Shown: positions 27,001-42,000 of the stretch, one piece after another
Layout of the letters: every line of letters starts with the position of its first letter
Numbering within the stretch: the first letter of the stretch is position 1
DNA from: Dysidea avara
Lineage: Eukaryota; Porifera; Demospongiae; Dictyoceratida; Dysideidae
Reading direction: 5' to 3'
NCBI RefSeq assembly: GCF_963678975.1
Contig: NC_089274.1
Location: 49,360,900 to 49,424,899, forward strand
DNA length: 64,000 bases
Program-made: the position numbers and the translations under genes
The notes under the pieces: generated by a model
Seen by the model: the letters and a program-made list of their open reading frames with translations, nothing else
The model's database searches: none
Told to the model about the DNA's origin: nothing

Positions 27001-30000
27001 TAAACCACTTTACAACCAACAACTAGCACACCTCTTGTACACATTGGTTCATCATTACTCCACATCCCTGTACTGAGACAAGTTCTTGAACTGCTGCCCA
27101 TTATTTCAAAACCATCCGCACAAGTGTATCGGCAGATATCTTGATATGATGTTGTTCCATCATCTCCATAGTCACACATCACTGATCCATGTTCAGGTTG
27201 TGGTAGTTCATCACAAGGCACTACACATATAAGACATCATGAGACTCATGCAATCATGACAACATTAAGTTTTCTAGACGTAGTTCACTACTATCACCAC
27301 ACAAGGGTACGTGGTTTGTGTAGGAAAGTAAGCAGTGGATGATCAACTTAGCATATTCATTAAATGTACTGTGTTTGGATAATAAGGTCACCTTACCTCT
27401 ATGACATGTTGCAATACCACCGCTCCAAGTTCCATCGCTCTGACAATTGCGTGATGTGCTACCACGGAGACGATAACCATCAGCACAACTGAATCTGCAT
27501 GTGTCTTGGTATGAAGTGACCCCATCATCTCCAAACGTACAATCAATCATTCCGTTATCAGGTTGACCGAGGTCAGGACAGGACACTATTAGTAAAATTA
27601 CATCACAGGTGAAATGATTTGTTTAACACCTACCTCTTGCACATGTTGTTGTCATACCACTCCAACTCTCATCACTCTGACAAGTCCTCATACTGCTACC
27701 TCTAACTTCATAACCACTGTTACATGTAAATGTGCACGTGTCCTCAAAGAAAGCCACCCCATCATCACCAAGTGAGCAGCTGATTGCTCCATTAGTAGGT
27801 TGAGGAAGCCGAACACAAGGAACTATTTAGGAGTTGTTAAGAACAGCATACATTATATAATCATCAAACCTCTCCCACAAGTAGCTTCAGTACCATTCCA
27901 CCTTCCATCACTCAAACAAGTTCTACTATGACTACCACTGGTCAACTGGTATCCAGTATCACATGTAAAATTACATGTCACTTCATACACAACATCCTGG
28001 TTACTTCCACTTGAACAAGAAATAGTTCCATTAGCAGGATGATTGAGGGTTGGACAGGGCACTAATAACATAAAGATAAACCACTTTACAACCAACAACT
28101 AGCACACCTCTTATACACACTGGTTCATCATTACTCCACATCCCTGTACTGAGACAAGTTCTTGAACTGCTGCCCATTATTTCAAAACCATCCGCACAAG
28201 TGTATTGGCAGATATCTTGATATGATGTTGTTCCATCATCTCCATAGTCACACATCACTGATCCATGTTCAGGTTGTGGTAGTTCATCACAAGGCACTAC
28301 ACATATAAGACATCGTGAGACTCATGCAATCATGACAACATTAAGTAATCTAGTTCACGACTATCGCCACACAAGGGTATGTGGTTTGTGTAGGAAAGTA
28401 AGCAGTGGATGATCAACTTAGCATATTCATTAAATGTACTGTGTTTGGATAATAAGGTCACCTTACCTCTATGACATGTTGCAATACCACCGCTCCAAGT
28501 TCCATCGCTCTGACAATTGCGTGATGTGCTACCACGGAGACGATAACCATCAGCACAACTGAATCTGCATGTGTCTTGGTATGAAGCGACCCCATCATCT
28601 CCAAACGTACAATCAATCATTCCGTTATCAGGTTGACCGAGGTCAGGACAGGACACTATTAGTAAAATTACATCACAGGTGAAATGATTTGTTTAACACC
28701 TACCTCTTGCACATGTTGTTGTCATACCACTCCAACTCTCATCACTCTGACAAGTCCTCATACTGCTACCTCTAACTTCATAACCACTGTTACATGTAAA
28801 TGTGCACGTGTCCTCAAAGGAAGCCACCCCATCATCACCAAGTGAGCAGCTGATTGCTCCATTAGTAGGTTGAGGAAGCCGAACACAAGGAACTATTTAG
28901 GAGTTGTTAAGAACAGCATACATTATATAATCATCAAACCTCTCCCACAAGTAGCTTCAGTACCATTCCACCTTCCATCACTCAAACAAGTTCTACTATG
29001 ACTACCACTGGTCAACTGGTATCCAGTATCACATGTAAAATTACATGTCACTTCATACACAACATCCTGGTTACTTCCACTTGAACAAGAAATAGTTCCA
29101 TTAGCAGGATGATTGAGGGTTGGACAGGGCACTAATAACATAAAGATAAACCACTTTACAACCAACAACTAGCACACCTCTTATACACATTGGTTCATCA
29201 TTACTCCACATCCCTGTACTGAGACAAGTTCTTGAACTGCTGCCAATTATTTCAAAACCATCCGCACAAGTGTATCGGCAGATATCTTGATATGATGTTG
29301 TTCCATCATCTCCATAGTCACACATCACTGATCCATGTTCAGGTTGTGGTAGTTCATCACAAGGCACTACACATATAAGACATCGTGAGACTCATGCAAT
29401 CATGACAACATTAAGTAATCTAGTTCACGACTATCGCCACACAAGGGTACGTGGTTTGCGTAGGAAAGAAAGCAGTAATAGGGTTGTGGATGATCAACTT
29501 GGCATATTCATTAGTGTTTGGTACTGTGTTATTGTTTGGGTCATCTTACCTCTATCACATGTTTCAGTAGCACCACTCCAAGTTCCATCACTCTGACAAT
29601 TGCGTGATGTGCTACCACTGAGGCGATAACCTTCAGCACAACTGAATCTGCAAGTGTCTTGGTATGAAGCTACCCCATCATCTCCAAACATGCATTCAAT
29701 CATTCCATTATCAGGTTGACCGAGGTCAGGACAGGGCACTATTAGTAAAATTACATCACAGGTGAAATGACCTGTTTAACACATACCTCTTTCACATGTT
29801 GTTGACATACCACTCCAACCCCCATCACTTTGACAACTCCTCAAATTACTACCACTAACTTCATAACCACTGTTACATGTAAAGGTGCACATGTCCTCAA
29901 AGGAAGTCACCCCATCATCACCAAGTGAGCAGCTGATTGCTCCATTAGAAGGTTGAGGAAGCCGAACACAAGGAACTATTTAGGAGTTGTTAAGAACAGC

Positions 30001-33000
30001 ATACATTATATAATCATCAAACCTCTCCCACAAGTAGCTTCACTACCATTCCACCTTCCATCACTCAAACAGGTTCTACTATGACTACCACTGGTCAACT
30101 GGTATCCAGTATCACATGTAAAATTACATGTCACTTCATACACAACATCCTGGTTACTTCCACTTGAACAAGAAATAGTTCCATTAGCAGGATGATTGAG
30201 GGTTGGACAGGACACTAATAACATAAAGATAAACCACTTTACAACCAACAACTAGCACACCTCTTGTACACATTGGTTCATCATTACTCCACATCCCTGT
30301 ACTGAGACAAGTTCTTGAACTGCTGCCCATTATTTCAAAACCATCCGCACAAGTGTATCGGCAGATATCTTGATATGATGTTGTTCCATCATCTCCATAG
30401 TCACACATCACTGATCCATGTTCAGGTTGTGGTAGTTCATCACAAGGCACTACACATATAAGACATCATGAGACTCATGCAATCATGACAACATTAAGTT
30501 TTCTAGACGTAGTTCACTACTATCACCACACAAGGGTACGTGGTTTGTGTAGGAAAGTAAGCAGTGGATGATCAACTTAGCATATTCATTAAATGTACTG
30601 TGTTTGGATAATAAGGTCACCTTACCTCTATGACATGTTGCAATACCACCGCTCCAAGTTCCATCGCTCTGACAATTGCGTGATGTGCTACCACGGAGAC
30701 GATAACCATCAGCACAACTGAATCTGCATGTGTCTTGGTATGAAGTGACCCCATCATCTCCAAACGTACAATCAATCATTCCGTTATCAGGTTGACCGAG
30801 GTCAGGACAGGACACTATTAGTAAAATTACATCACAGGTGAAATGATTTGTTTAACACCTACCTCTTGCACATGTTGTTGTCATACCACTCCAACTCTCA
30901 TCACTCTGACAAGTCCTCATACTGCTACCTCTAACTTCATAACCACTGTTACATGTAAATGTGCACGTGTCCTCAAAGAAAGCCACCCCATCATCACCAA
31001 GTGAGCAGCTGATTGCTCCATTAGTAGGTTGAGGAAGCCGAACACAAGGAACTATTTAGGAGTTGTTAAGAACAGCATACATTATATAATCATCAAACCT
31101 CTCCCACAAGTAGCTTCAGTACCATTCCACCTTCCATCACTCAAACAAGTTCTACTATGACTACCACTGGTCAACTGGTATCCAGTATCACATGTAAAAT
31201 TACATGTCACTTCATACACAACATCCTGGTTACTTCCACTTGAACAAGAAATAGTTCCATTAGCAGGATGATTGAGGGTTGGACAGGGCACTAATAACAT
31301 AAAGATAAACCACTTTACAACCAACAACTAGCACACCTCTTATACACACTGGTTCATCATTACTCCACATCCCTGTACTGAGACAAGTTCTTGAACTGCT
31401 GCCCATTATTTCAAAACCATCCGCACAAGTGTATCGGCAGATATCTTGATATGATGTTGTTCCATCATCTCCATAGTCACACATCACTGATCCATGTTCA
31501 GGTTGTGGTAGTTCATCACAAGGCACTACACATATAAGACATCGTGAGACTCATGCAATCATGACAACATTAAGTAATCTAGTTCACGACTATCGCCACA
31601 CAAGGGTATGTGGTTTGTGTAGGAAAGTAAGCAGTGGATGATCAACTTAGCATATTCATTAAATGTACTGTGTTTGGATAATAAGGTCACCTTACCTCTA
31701 TGACATGTTGCAATACCACCGCTCCAAGTTCCATCGCTCTGACAATTGCGTGATGTGCTACCACGGAGACGATAACCATCAGCACAACTGAATCTGCATG
31801 TGTCTTGGTATGAAGCGACCCCATCATCTCCAAACGTACAATCAATCATTCCGTTATCAGGTTGACCGAGGTCAGGACAGGACACTATTAGTAAAATTAC
31901 ATCACAGGTGAAATGATTTGTTTAACACCTACCTCTTGCACATGTTGTTGTCATACCACTCCAACTCTCATCACTCTGACAAGTCCTCATACTGCTACCT
32001 CTAACTTCATAACCACTGTTACATGTAAATGTGCACGTGTCCTCAAAGGAAGCCACCCCATCATCACCAAGTGAGCAGCTGATTGCTCCATTAGTAGGTT
32101 GAGGAAGCCGAACACAAGGAACTATTTAGGAGTTGTTAAGAACAGCATACATTATATAATCATCAAACCTCTCCCACAAGTAGCTTCAGTACCATTCCAC
32201 CTTCCATCACTCAAACAAGTTCTACTATGACTACCACTGGTCAACTGGTATCCAGTATCACATGTAAAATTACATGTCACTTCATACACAACATCCTGGT
32301 TACTTCCACTTGAACAAGAAATAGTTCCATTAGCAGGATGATTGAGGGTTGGACAGGGCACTAATAACATAAAGATAAACCACTTTACAACCAACAACTA
32401 GCACACCTCTTATACACATTGGTTCATCATTACTCCACATCCCTGTACTGAGACAAGTTCTTGAACTGCTGCCAATTATTTCAAAACCATCCGCACAAGT
32501 GTATCGGCAGATATCTTGATATGATGTTGTTCCATCATCTCCATAGTCACACATCACTGATCCATGTTCAGGTTGTGGTAGTTCATCACAAGGCACTACA
32601 CATATAAGACATCGTGAGACTCATGCAATCATGACAACATTAAGTAATCTAGTTCACGACTATCGCCACACAAGGGTACGTGGTTTGCGTAGGAAAGAAA
32701 GCAGTAATAGGGTTGTGGATGATCAACTTGGCATATTCATTAGTGTTTGGTACTGTGTTATTGTTTGGGTCATCTTACCTCTATCACATGTTTCAGTAGC
32801 ACCACTCCAAGTTCCATCACTCTGACAATTGCGTGATGTGCTACCACTGAGGCGATAACCTTCAGCACAACTGAATCTGCAAGTGTCTTGGTATGAAGCT
32901 ACCCCATCATCTCCAAACATGCATTCAATCATTCCATTATCAGGTTGACCGAGGTCAGGACAGGGCACTATTAGTAAAATTACATCACAGGTGAAATGAC

Positions 33001-36000
33001 CTGTTTAACACATACCTCTTTCACATGTTGTTGACATACCACTCCAACCCCCATCACTTTGACAACTCCTCAAATTACTACCACTAACTTCATAACCACT
33101 GTTACATGTAAAGGTGCACGTGTCCTCAAAGGAAGTCACCCCATCATCACCAAGTGAGCAGCTGATTGCTCCATTAGAAGGTTGAGGAAGCCGAACACAA
33201 GGAACTATTTAGGAGTTGTTAAGAACAGCATACATTATATAATCATCAAACCTCTCCCACAAGTAGCTTCACTACCATTCCACCTTCCATCACTCAAACA
33301 GGTTCTACTATGACTACCACTGGTCAACTGGTATCCAGTATCACATGTAAAATTACATGTCACTTCATACACAACATCCTGGTTACTTCCACTTGAACAA
33401 GAAATAGTTCCATTAGCAGGATGATTGAGGGTTGGACAGGACACTAATAACATAAAGATAAACCACTTTACAACCAACAACTAGCACACCTCTTGTACAC
33501 ATTGGTTCATCATTACTCCACATCCCTGTACTGAGACAAGTTCTTGAACTGCTGCCCATTATTTCAAAACCATCCGCACAAGTGTATCGGCAGATATCTT
33601 GATATGATGTTGTTCCATCATCTCCATAGTCACACATCACTGATCCATGTTCAGGTTGTGGTAGTTCATCACAAGGCACTACATATATAAGACATCATGA
33701 GACTCATGCAATCATGAGCACCTGATCTCTCTCTAAAAGAGAGACAGGATAACAAGTTATTGCGTGAAGAATTGCTCAGACGCAAAAGAAATGGCGAAAG
33801 TGAACTGATAATACGTAGAGGACAGATTGTTAGTAAAACCCCAACTGTAAACAGTTCTATGGATACTACTCAAGCTGTAGCAGACCAGCAGCATGCGTAG
33901 CCTAGGCTATTCAGTCCCGGCTGCCTCTAACGGATTTTCTGACCCTGACCAATTCTTTTCTGACCCTCCACATGACAAATCTAATCCAGTAGTTTCAAGT
34001 TTTAAATCTTTAAAATGTTGGTATACAAATGCAGATTCTTTGTCCAATAAATTAGATGAGCTTAAAACCAGAATCTCAGTTGACAAACCTGATATTGTGG
34101 CTCTTGCAGAGATCAACCCGAAATTTGGTGAATCTAATGTAGAACTTAGTATTCAAGGATATAACACTTTTTGTAATAATTTTCAACCTCACAAACGAGG
34201 AGTTTGTATTTTTGTTAACTCAAGTCTTCGTGCTTACAAGGATGATGCTTTGTGCTCTGTGGTATATTCCGAGTCAATTTGGTGTCGTATCCCCTTATCC
34301 GGTAATGACTGCTTACTCTTGGGTGTAATTTATCATTCCCCTAACAGTGACTCACTAAACTTTGACCACTTGTGCTCCTTGTTAACACAAGCTGTTGATA
34401 CTGGTGTGTCTCATCTACTTGTTGTCGGTGATTTTAACATGCCCTACATAAACTGGACATCTCTAACTGTCACACCTGCTAATACTTACAATGAGGCCTT
34501 TCTAAGCCTATTGGATGACCTATATCTTATCCAACATGTCACATTTCCCACTAGATTTAGAAGCAACCAAGTTCCTTCCTTGCTGGACCTTATATTAACC
34601 AACGATGAAAATACAGTGTCTAGTATGACCTCTTTATCGCCACTTGGAAAAAGTGATCATATTGTTATAGAGTTTGTCTTTTTGTGTTATTGCACAGTGG
34701 AATGCCATAGTGTATCTAAATACCTATATAACCGTGGAGATTATGTATCAATGACTAGAGATTTATTGAACACCAACTGGGAAGTACTCTTTGAAGGACT
34801 CAATACTGAGAAAATGTGGCTACTTTTCCACTCTAAACTGTTATTTCTTATTGACAAATATGTTCCTACTCAAACATTTGAATCTAATTCTAAACCTAAG
34901 TGGCTAAATTCTTCTACTCTTAAAGCAATTAAACAGAAACATAAAGCATGGAACACCTATAAAGCCACTCACCATCATGTCGATTATCTTTCCTACACCA
35001 CAAAGAGAAACATTGCCACTGCTACTGTTAAAAGGGCTAAATCCAATTTTGAACTTAAGCTTGTTGATAGTGTCAAAGAAAATCCATCTGTGTTCTGGAA
35101 ATATGTTAAAGAGAATGCAAAAGTGCGCTGTGATATCATGTCCTTAAGGAAAGGGGATGGATCATTCACCTGTTCTGATCGTGAAACAGCTCGATGTTTA
35201 AATGATTTTTTCTCTGGTGTATTTACTATTGAGCCAGAAGCAGATCTGCCATCTTTACCAGATAAATCTATGGGCCACCACTTAGGCAATATTACCATCA
35301 CACACTGTGATATATTAACTGAACTCAACCAGCTTAAGCCAAATAAATCTTGTGGCCCAGACAACTGTCACCCACGTGTGTTGAAAGAAATCAAAGATGG
35401 ACTTATTTTACCCCTCTATCTCCTATTTAATAAATCAACATGGGTTTCGTAGCAGGAGATCTTGTGAGATGCAGCTATTGACTGTTATGGAACACTGGAC
35501 TAGGTGTATCGATGATGGAACTAGTGTTGATGTTGTGTACCTAGATTTCCAAAAAGCTTATGATAAGGTTCCCCACAGACGTTTGCTGACTAAGTTAGAA
35601 GCATATGGTGTTAATGGCTCGGTACTTCATTGGATTAAGGCTTTTTTATCAAACAGGAAGCAACGAGTAGTTGTTCGTGGAGCACTCTCTGAGTGGTCTA
35701 CTGTCACTAGTGGTGTCCCGCAGGGTAGTGTGCTCGGTCTCATCTTATTTATTATATATGTCAACGACCTACCTGACTGTATACAGAGCTATTTGGGTAT
35801 CTTTGCTGACGACACAAAACTTTATCGCCCCATCTGCTCATCTGAAGATTCCTCCATTCTGCAGGAAGACATTGATTCCGCTTTGCAATGGTGTGACACA
35901 TGGCTATCCTTCCTTAACCTTCCTAAATGTCACTACAGCACAATTGGACATTCTTCATCAAACACAGAGTATTATTACTCATCCGAAAATGAAGCAAATA

Positions 36001-39000
36001 TGATCTCCATGGTTGTGGAGGAAAAAGATCTGGGTGTAGTATTTGATAAAGATTTGAAGTTTACATTTCATGTTAATCAAATTGTAATGAAAGCTAACAG
36101 GGTATTGGGAATTATTAAACGTACCTTTGCCTCCAGGGATGCCAATGTACTGATCTTTAAGACTAAATTAGATGTATTTTTATATGACTGCCGGTTTGAT
36201 TTTATTTAGATGTACTTGAGATTGGTTTTTATAAGACTTTGTCTTCCTTATACTGATTAACAAATAATAATAATAATAATGAGAACATTAAGTTTTCTAG
36301 ACGTAGTTCACTACTATCACCACACAAGGGTACGTCGTTTGTGTAGGAAAGTAAGCAGTGGATGATCAACTTAGCATATTCATTAAATGTACTGTGTTTG
36401 GATAATAAGGTCACCTTACCTCTATGACATGTTGCAATACCACCGCTCCAAGTTCCATCGCTCTGACAATTGCGTGATGTGCTACCACGGAGACGATAAC
36501 CATCAGCACAACTGAATCTGCATGTGTCTTGGTATGAAGCGACCCCATCATCTCCAAACGTACAATCAATCATTCCGTTATCAGGTTGACCGAGGTCAGG
36601 ACAGGACACTATTAGTAAAATTACATCACAGGTGAAATGATTTGTTTAACACCTACCTCTTGCACATGTTGTTGTCATACCACTCCAACTCTCATCACTC
36701 TGACAAGTCCTCATACTGCTACCTCTAACTTCATAACCACTGTTACATGTAAATGTGCACGTGTCCTCAAAGGAAGCCACCCCATCATCACCAAGTGAGC
36801 AGCTGATTGCTCCATTAGTAGGTTGAGGAAGCCGAACACAAGGAACTATTTAGGAGTTGTTAAAAACAGCATACATTATATAATCATCAAACCTCTCCCA
36901 CAAGTAGCTTCAGTACCATTCCACCTTCCATCACTCAAACAAGTTCTACTATGACTACCACTGGTCAACTGGTATCCAGTATCACATGTAAAATTACATG
37001 TCACTTCATACACAACATCCTGGTTACTTCCACTTGAACAAGAAATAGTTCCATTAGCAGGATGATTGAGGGTTGGACAGGGCACTAATAACATAAAGAT
37101 AAACCACTTTACAACCAACAACTAGCACACCTCTTATACACACTGGTTCATCATTACTCCACATCCCTGTACTGAGACAAGTTCTTGAACTGCTGCCCAT
37201 TATTTCAAAACCATCCGCACAAGTGTATCGGCAGATATCTTGATATGATGTTGTTCCATCATCTCCATAGTCACACATCACTGATCCATGTTCAGGTTGT
37301 GGTAGTTCATCACAAGGCACTACACATATAAGACATCGTGAGACTCATGCAATCATGACAACATTAAGTAATCTAGTTCACGACTATCGCCACACAAGGG
37401 TACGTGGTTTGCGTAGGAAAGAAAGCAGTAATAGGGTTGTGGATGATCAACTTGGCATATTCATTAGTGTTTGGTACTGTGTTATTGTTTGGGTCATCTT
37501 ACCTCTATCACATGTTTCAGTAGCACCACTCCAAGTTCCATCACTCTGACAATTGCGTGATGTGCTACCACTGAGGCGATAACCTTCAGCACAACTGAAT
37601 CTGCAAGTGTCTTGGTATGAAGCTACCCCATCATCTCCAAACATGCATTCAATCATTCCATTATCAGGTTGACCGAGGTCAGGACAGGACACTATTAGTA
37701 AAATTGCATCACAGGTGAAATGACCTGTTTAACACATACCTCTTTCACATGTTGTTGTCATACCACTCCAACCCCCATCACTCTGACAACTCCTCAAATT
37801 ACTACCACTAACTTCATAACCACTGTTACATGTAAATGTGCACGTGTCCTCAAAGGAAGTCACCCCATCATCACCAAGTGAGCAGCTGATTGCTCCATTA
37901 GTAGGTTGAGGAAGCCGAACACAAGGAACTATTTAGGAATTGTTAACAACAGCATACATTATATAATCATCAAACCTCTCCCACAAGTAGCTTCAGTACC
38001 ATTCCACCTTCCATCACTCAAACAAGTTCTACTATGACTACCACTGGTCAACTGGTATCCAGTATCACATGTAAAATTACATGTCACTTCATACACAACA
38101 TCCTGGTTACTTCCACTTGAACAAGAAATAGTTCCATTAGCAGGATGATTGAGGGTTGGACAGGACACTAATAACATAAAGATAAACCACTTTACAACCA
38201 ACAACTAGCACACCTCTTGTACACATTGGTTCATCATTACTCCACATCCCTGTACTGAGACAAGTTCTTGAACTGCTGCCCATTATTTCAAAACCATCCG
38301 CACAAGTGTATCGGCAGATATCTTGATATGATGTTGTTCCATCATCTCCATAGTCACACATCACTGATCCATGTTCAGGTTGTGGTAGTTCATCACAAGG
38401 CACTGCATATATAAGACATCATGAGACTCATGCAATCATGAGAACATTAAGTTTTCTAGACGTAGTTCACAACTATCACCACACAAGGTTACATGGTTTG
38501 TGTAGGAAAGTAAGCAGTGGATGATCAACTTAGCATATTCATTAAATGTACTGTGTTTGGATAATAAGGTCACCTTACCTCTATGACATGTTGCAATACC
38601 ACCGCTCCAAGTTCCATCGCTCTGACAATTGCGTGATGTGCTACCACGGAGACGATAACCATCAACACAACTGAATCTGCATGTGTCTTGGTATGAAGCG
38701 ACCCCATCATCTCCAAACGTACAATCAATCATTCCGTTATCAGGTTGACCGAGGTCAGGACAGGACACTATTAGTAAAATTACATCACAGGTGAAATGAT
38801 TTGTTTAACACCTACCTCTTGCACATGTTGTTGTCATACCACTCCAACTCTCATCACTCTGACAAGTCCTCATACTGCTACCTCTAACTTCATAACCACT
38901 GTTACATGTAAATGTGCACGTGTCCTCAAAGGAAGTCTCCCCATCATCACCAAGTGAGCAGCTGATTGCTCCATTAGTAGGTTGAGGAAGCCGAACACAA

Positions 39001-42000
39001 GGAACTATTTAGGACCGGAGTTGTTAAGAACAGCATACATTATATAATCATCAAACCTCTCCCACAAGTAGCTTCAGTACCATTCCACCTTCCATCACTC
39101 AAACAGGTTCTGCTATGACTACCACTGGTCAACTGGTATCCAGTATCACATGTAAAATTACATGTCACTTCATACACAACATCCTGGTTACTTCCACTTG
39201 AACAAGAAATAGTTCCATTAGCAGGATGATTGAGGGTTGGACAGGACACTAATAACATAACGCAAACAAAGATAAACCATTTTACAACCAACAACTAACA
39301 CACCTCTTGTACACATTGGTTCATCATTACTCCACATCCCGGTACTGAGACAAGTTCTTGAACTGCTGCCCATTATTTCAAAACCATCCACACAAGTGTA
39401 TCGGCAGACATCTTGATATGATGCTGTTCCATCATCTCCATAGTCACACATCACTGATCCATGTTCAGGTTGTGGTAGTTCATCACAAGGCACTACACAT
39501 ATAAGACATCGTGAGACTCATGCAATCATGACAACATTAAGTAATCTAGTTCACGACTATCGCCACACAAGGGTACGTGGTTTGCGTAGGAAAGAAAGCA
39601 GTAATAGGGTTGTGGATGATCAACTTGGCATATTCATTAGTGTTTGGTACTGTGTTATTGTTTGGGTCATCTTACCTCTATCACATGTTTCAGTAGCACC
39701 ACTCCAAGTTCCATCACTCTGACAATTGCGTGATGTGCTACCACTGAGGCGATAACCTTCAGCACAACTGAATCTGCAAGTGTCTTGGTATGAAGCTACC
39801 CCATCATCTCCAAACATGCATTCAATCATTCCATTATCAGGTTGACCGAGGTCAGGACAGGGCACTATTAGTAAAATTACATCACAGGTGAAATGACCTG
39901 TTTAACACATACCTCTTTCACATGTTGTTGACATACCACTCCAACCCCCATCACTTTGACAACTCCTCAAATTACTACCATCAACTTCATAACCACTGTT
40001 ACATGTAAAGGTGCACGTGTCCTCAAAGGAAGTCACCCCATCATCACCAAGTGAACAGCTGATTGCTCCATTAGAAGGTTGAGGAAGCCGAACACAAGGA
40101 ACTATTTAGGAGTTGTTAAGAACAGCATACATTATATAATCATCAAACCTCTCCCACAAGTAGCTTCACTACCATTCCACCTTCCATCACTCAAACAGGT
40201 TCTACTATGACTACCACTGGTCAACTGGTATCCAGTATCACATGTAAAATTACATGTCACTTCATACACAACATCCTGGTTACTTCCACTTGAACAAGAA
40301 ATAGTTCCATTAGCAGGATGATTGAGGGTTGGACAGGACACTAATAACATAAAGATAAACCACTTTACAACCAACAACTAGCACACCTCTTGTACACATT
40401 GGTTCATCATTACTCCACATCCCTGTACTGAGACAAGTTCTTGAACTGCTGCCCATTATTTCAAAACCATCCGCACAAGTGTATCGGCAGATATCTTGAT
40501 ATGATGTTGTTCCATCATCTCCATAGTCACACATCACTGATCCATGTTCAGGTTGTGGTAGTTCATCACAAGGCACTACATATATAAGACATCATGAGAC
40601 TCATGCAATCATGAGCACCTGATCTCTCTCTAAAAGAGAGACAGGATAACAAGTTATTGCAAGAGCCACAAACCCGAAATTTGGTGAATCCAATGTAGAA
40701 CTTAGTATTCAAGGATATAACACTTTTTGTAATAATTTTCAACCTCACAAACGAGGAGTTTGTATTTTTGTTAACTCAAGTCTTCGTGCTTACAAGGATG
40801 ATGCTTTGTGCTCTGTGGTATATTCCGAGTCAATTTGGTGTCGTATCCCCTTATCCGGTAATGACTGCTTACTCTTGGGTGTAATTTATCATTCCCCTAA
40901 CAGTGACTCACTAAACTTTGACCACTTGTGCTCCTTGTTAACACAAGCTGTTGATACTGGTGTGTCTCATCTACTTGTTGTCGGTGATTTTAACATGCCC
41001 TACATAAACTGGACATCTCTAACTGTCACACCTGCTAATACTTACAATGAGGCCTTTCTAAGCCTATTGGATGACCTATATCTTATCCAACATGTCACAT
41101 TTCCCACTAGATTTAGAAGCAACCAAGTTCCTTCCTTGCTGGACCTTATATTAACCAACGATGAAAATACAGTGTCTAGTATGACCTCTTTATCGCCACT
41201 TGGAAAAAGTGATCATATTGTTATAGAGTTTGTCTTTTTGTGTTATTGCACAGTGGAATGCCATAGTGTATCTAAATACCTATATAACCGTGGAGATTAT
41301 GTATCAATGACTAGAGATTTATTGAACACCAACTGGGAAGTACTCTTTGAAGGACTCAATACTGAGAAAATGTGGCTACTTTTCCACTCTAAACTGTTAT
41401 TTCTTATTGACAAATATGTTCCTACTCAAACATTTGAGTCTAATTCTAAACCTAAGTGGCTAAATTCTTCTACTCTTAAAGCAATTAAACAGAAACATAA
41501 AGCATGGAACACCTATAAAGCCACTCACCATCATGTCGATTATCTTTCCTACACCACAAAGAGAAACATTGCCACTGCTACTGTTAAAAGGGCTAAATCC
41601 AATTTTGAACTTAAGCTTGTTGATAGTGTCAAAGAAAATCCATCTGTGTTCTGGAAATATGTTAGAGAGAATGCAAAAGTGCGTTGTGATATCATGTCCT
41701 TAAGGAAAGGGGATGGATCATTCACCTGTTCTGATCGTGAAACAGCTCGATGTTTAAATGATTTTTTCTCTGGTGTATTTACTATTGAGCCAGAAGCAGA
41801 TCTGCCATCTTTACCAGATAAATCTATGGGCCACCACTTAGGCAATATTACCATCACACACTGTGATATATTAACTGAACTCAACCAGCTTAAGCCAAAT
41901 AAATCTTGTGGCCCAGACAACTGTCACCCACGTGTGTTGAAAGAAATCAAAGATGGACTTATTTTACCCCTCTATCTCCTATTTAATAAATCGTTACAGG

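Noticed and set aside
29402-29596. Repeated plus-strand open frames starting MTTLSNLVHDY
   Set aside because: They are antisense to intron and A exon sequence and recur only because the cassette repeats.
34993-35364. Minus-strand 123-codon frames inside both LINE copies
   Set aside because: They are antisense shadows of the LINE coding strand, identical in both copies because the element was duplicated.
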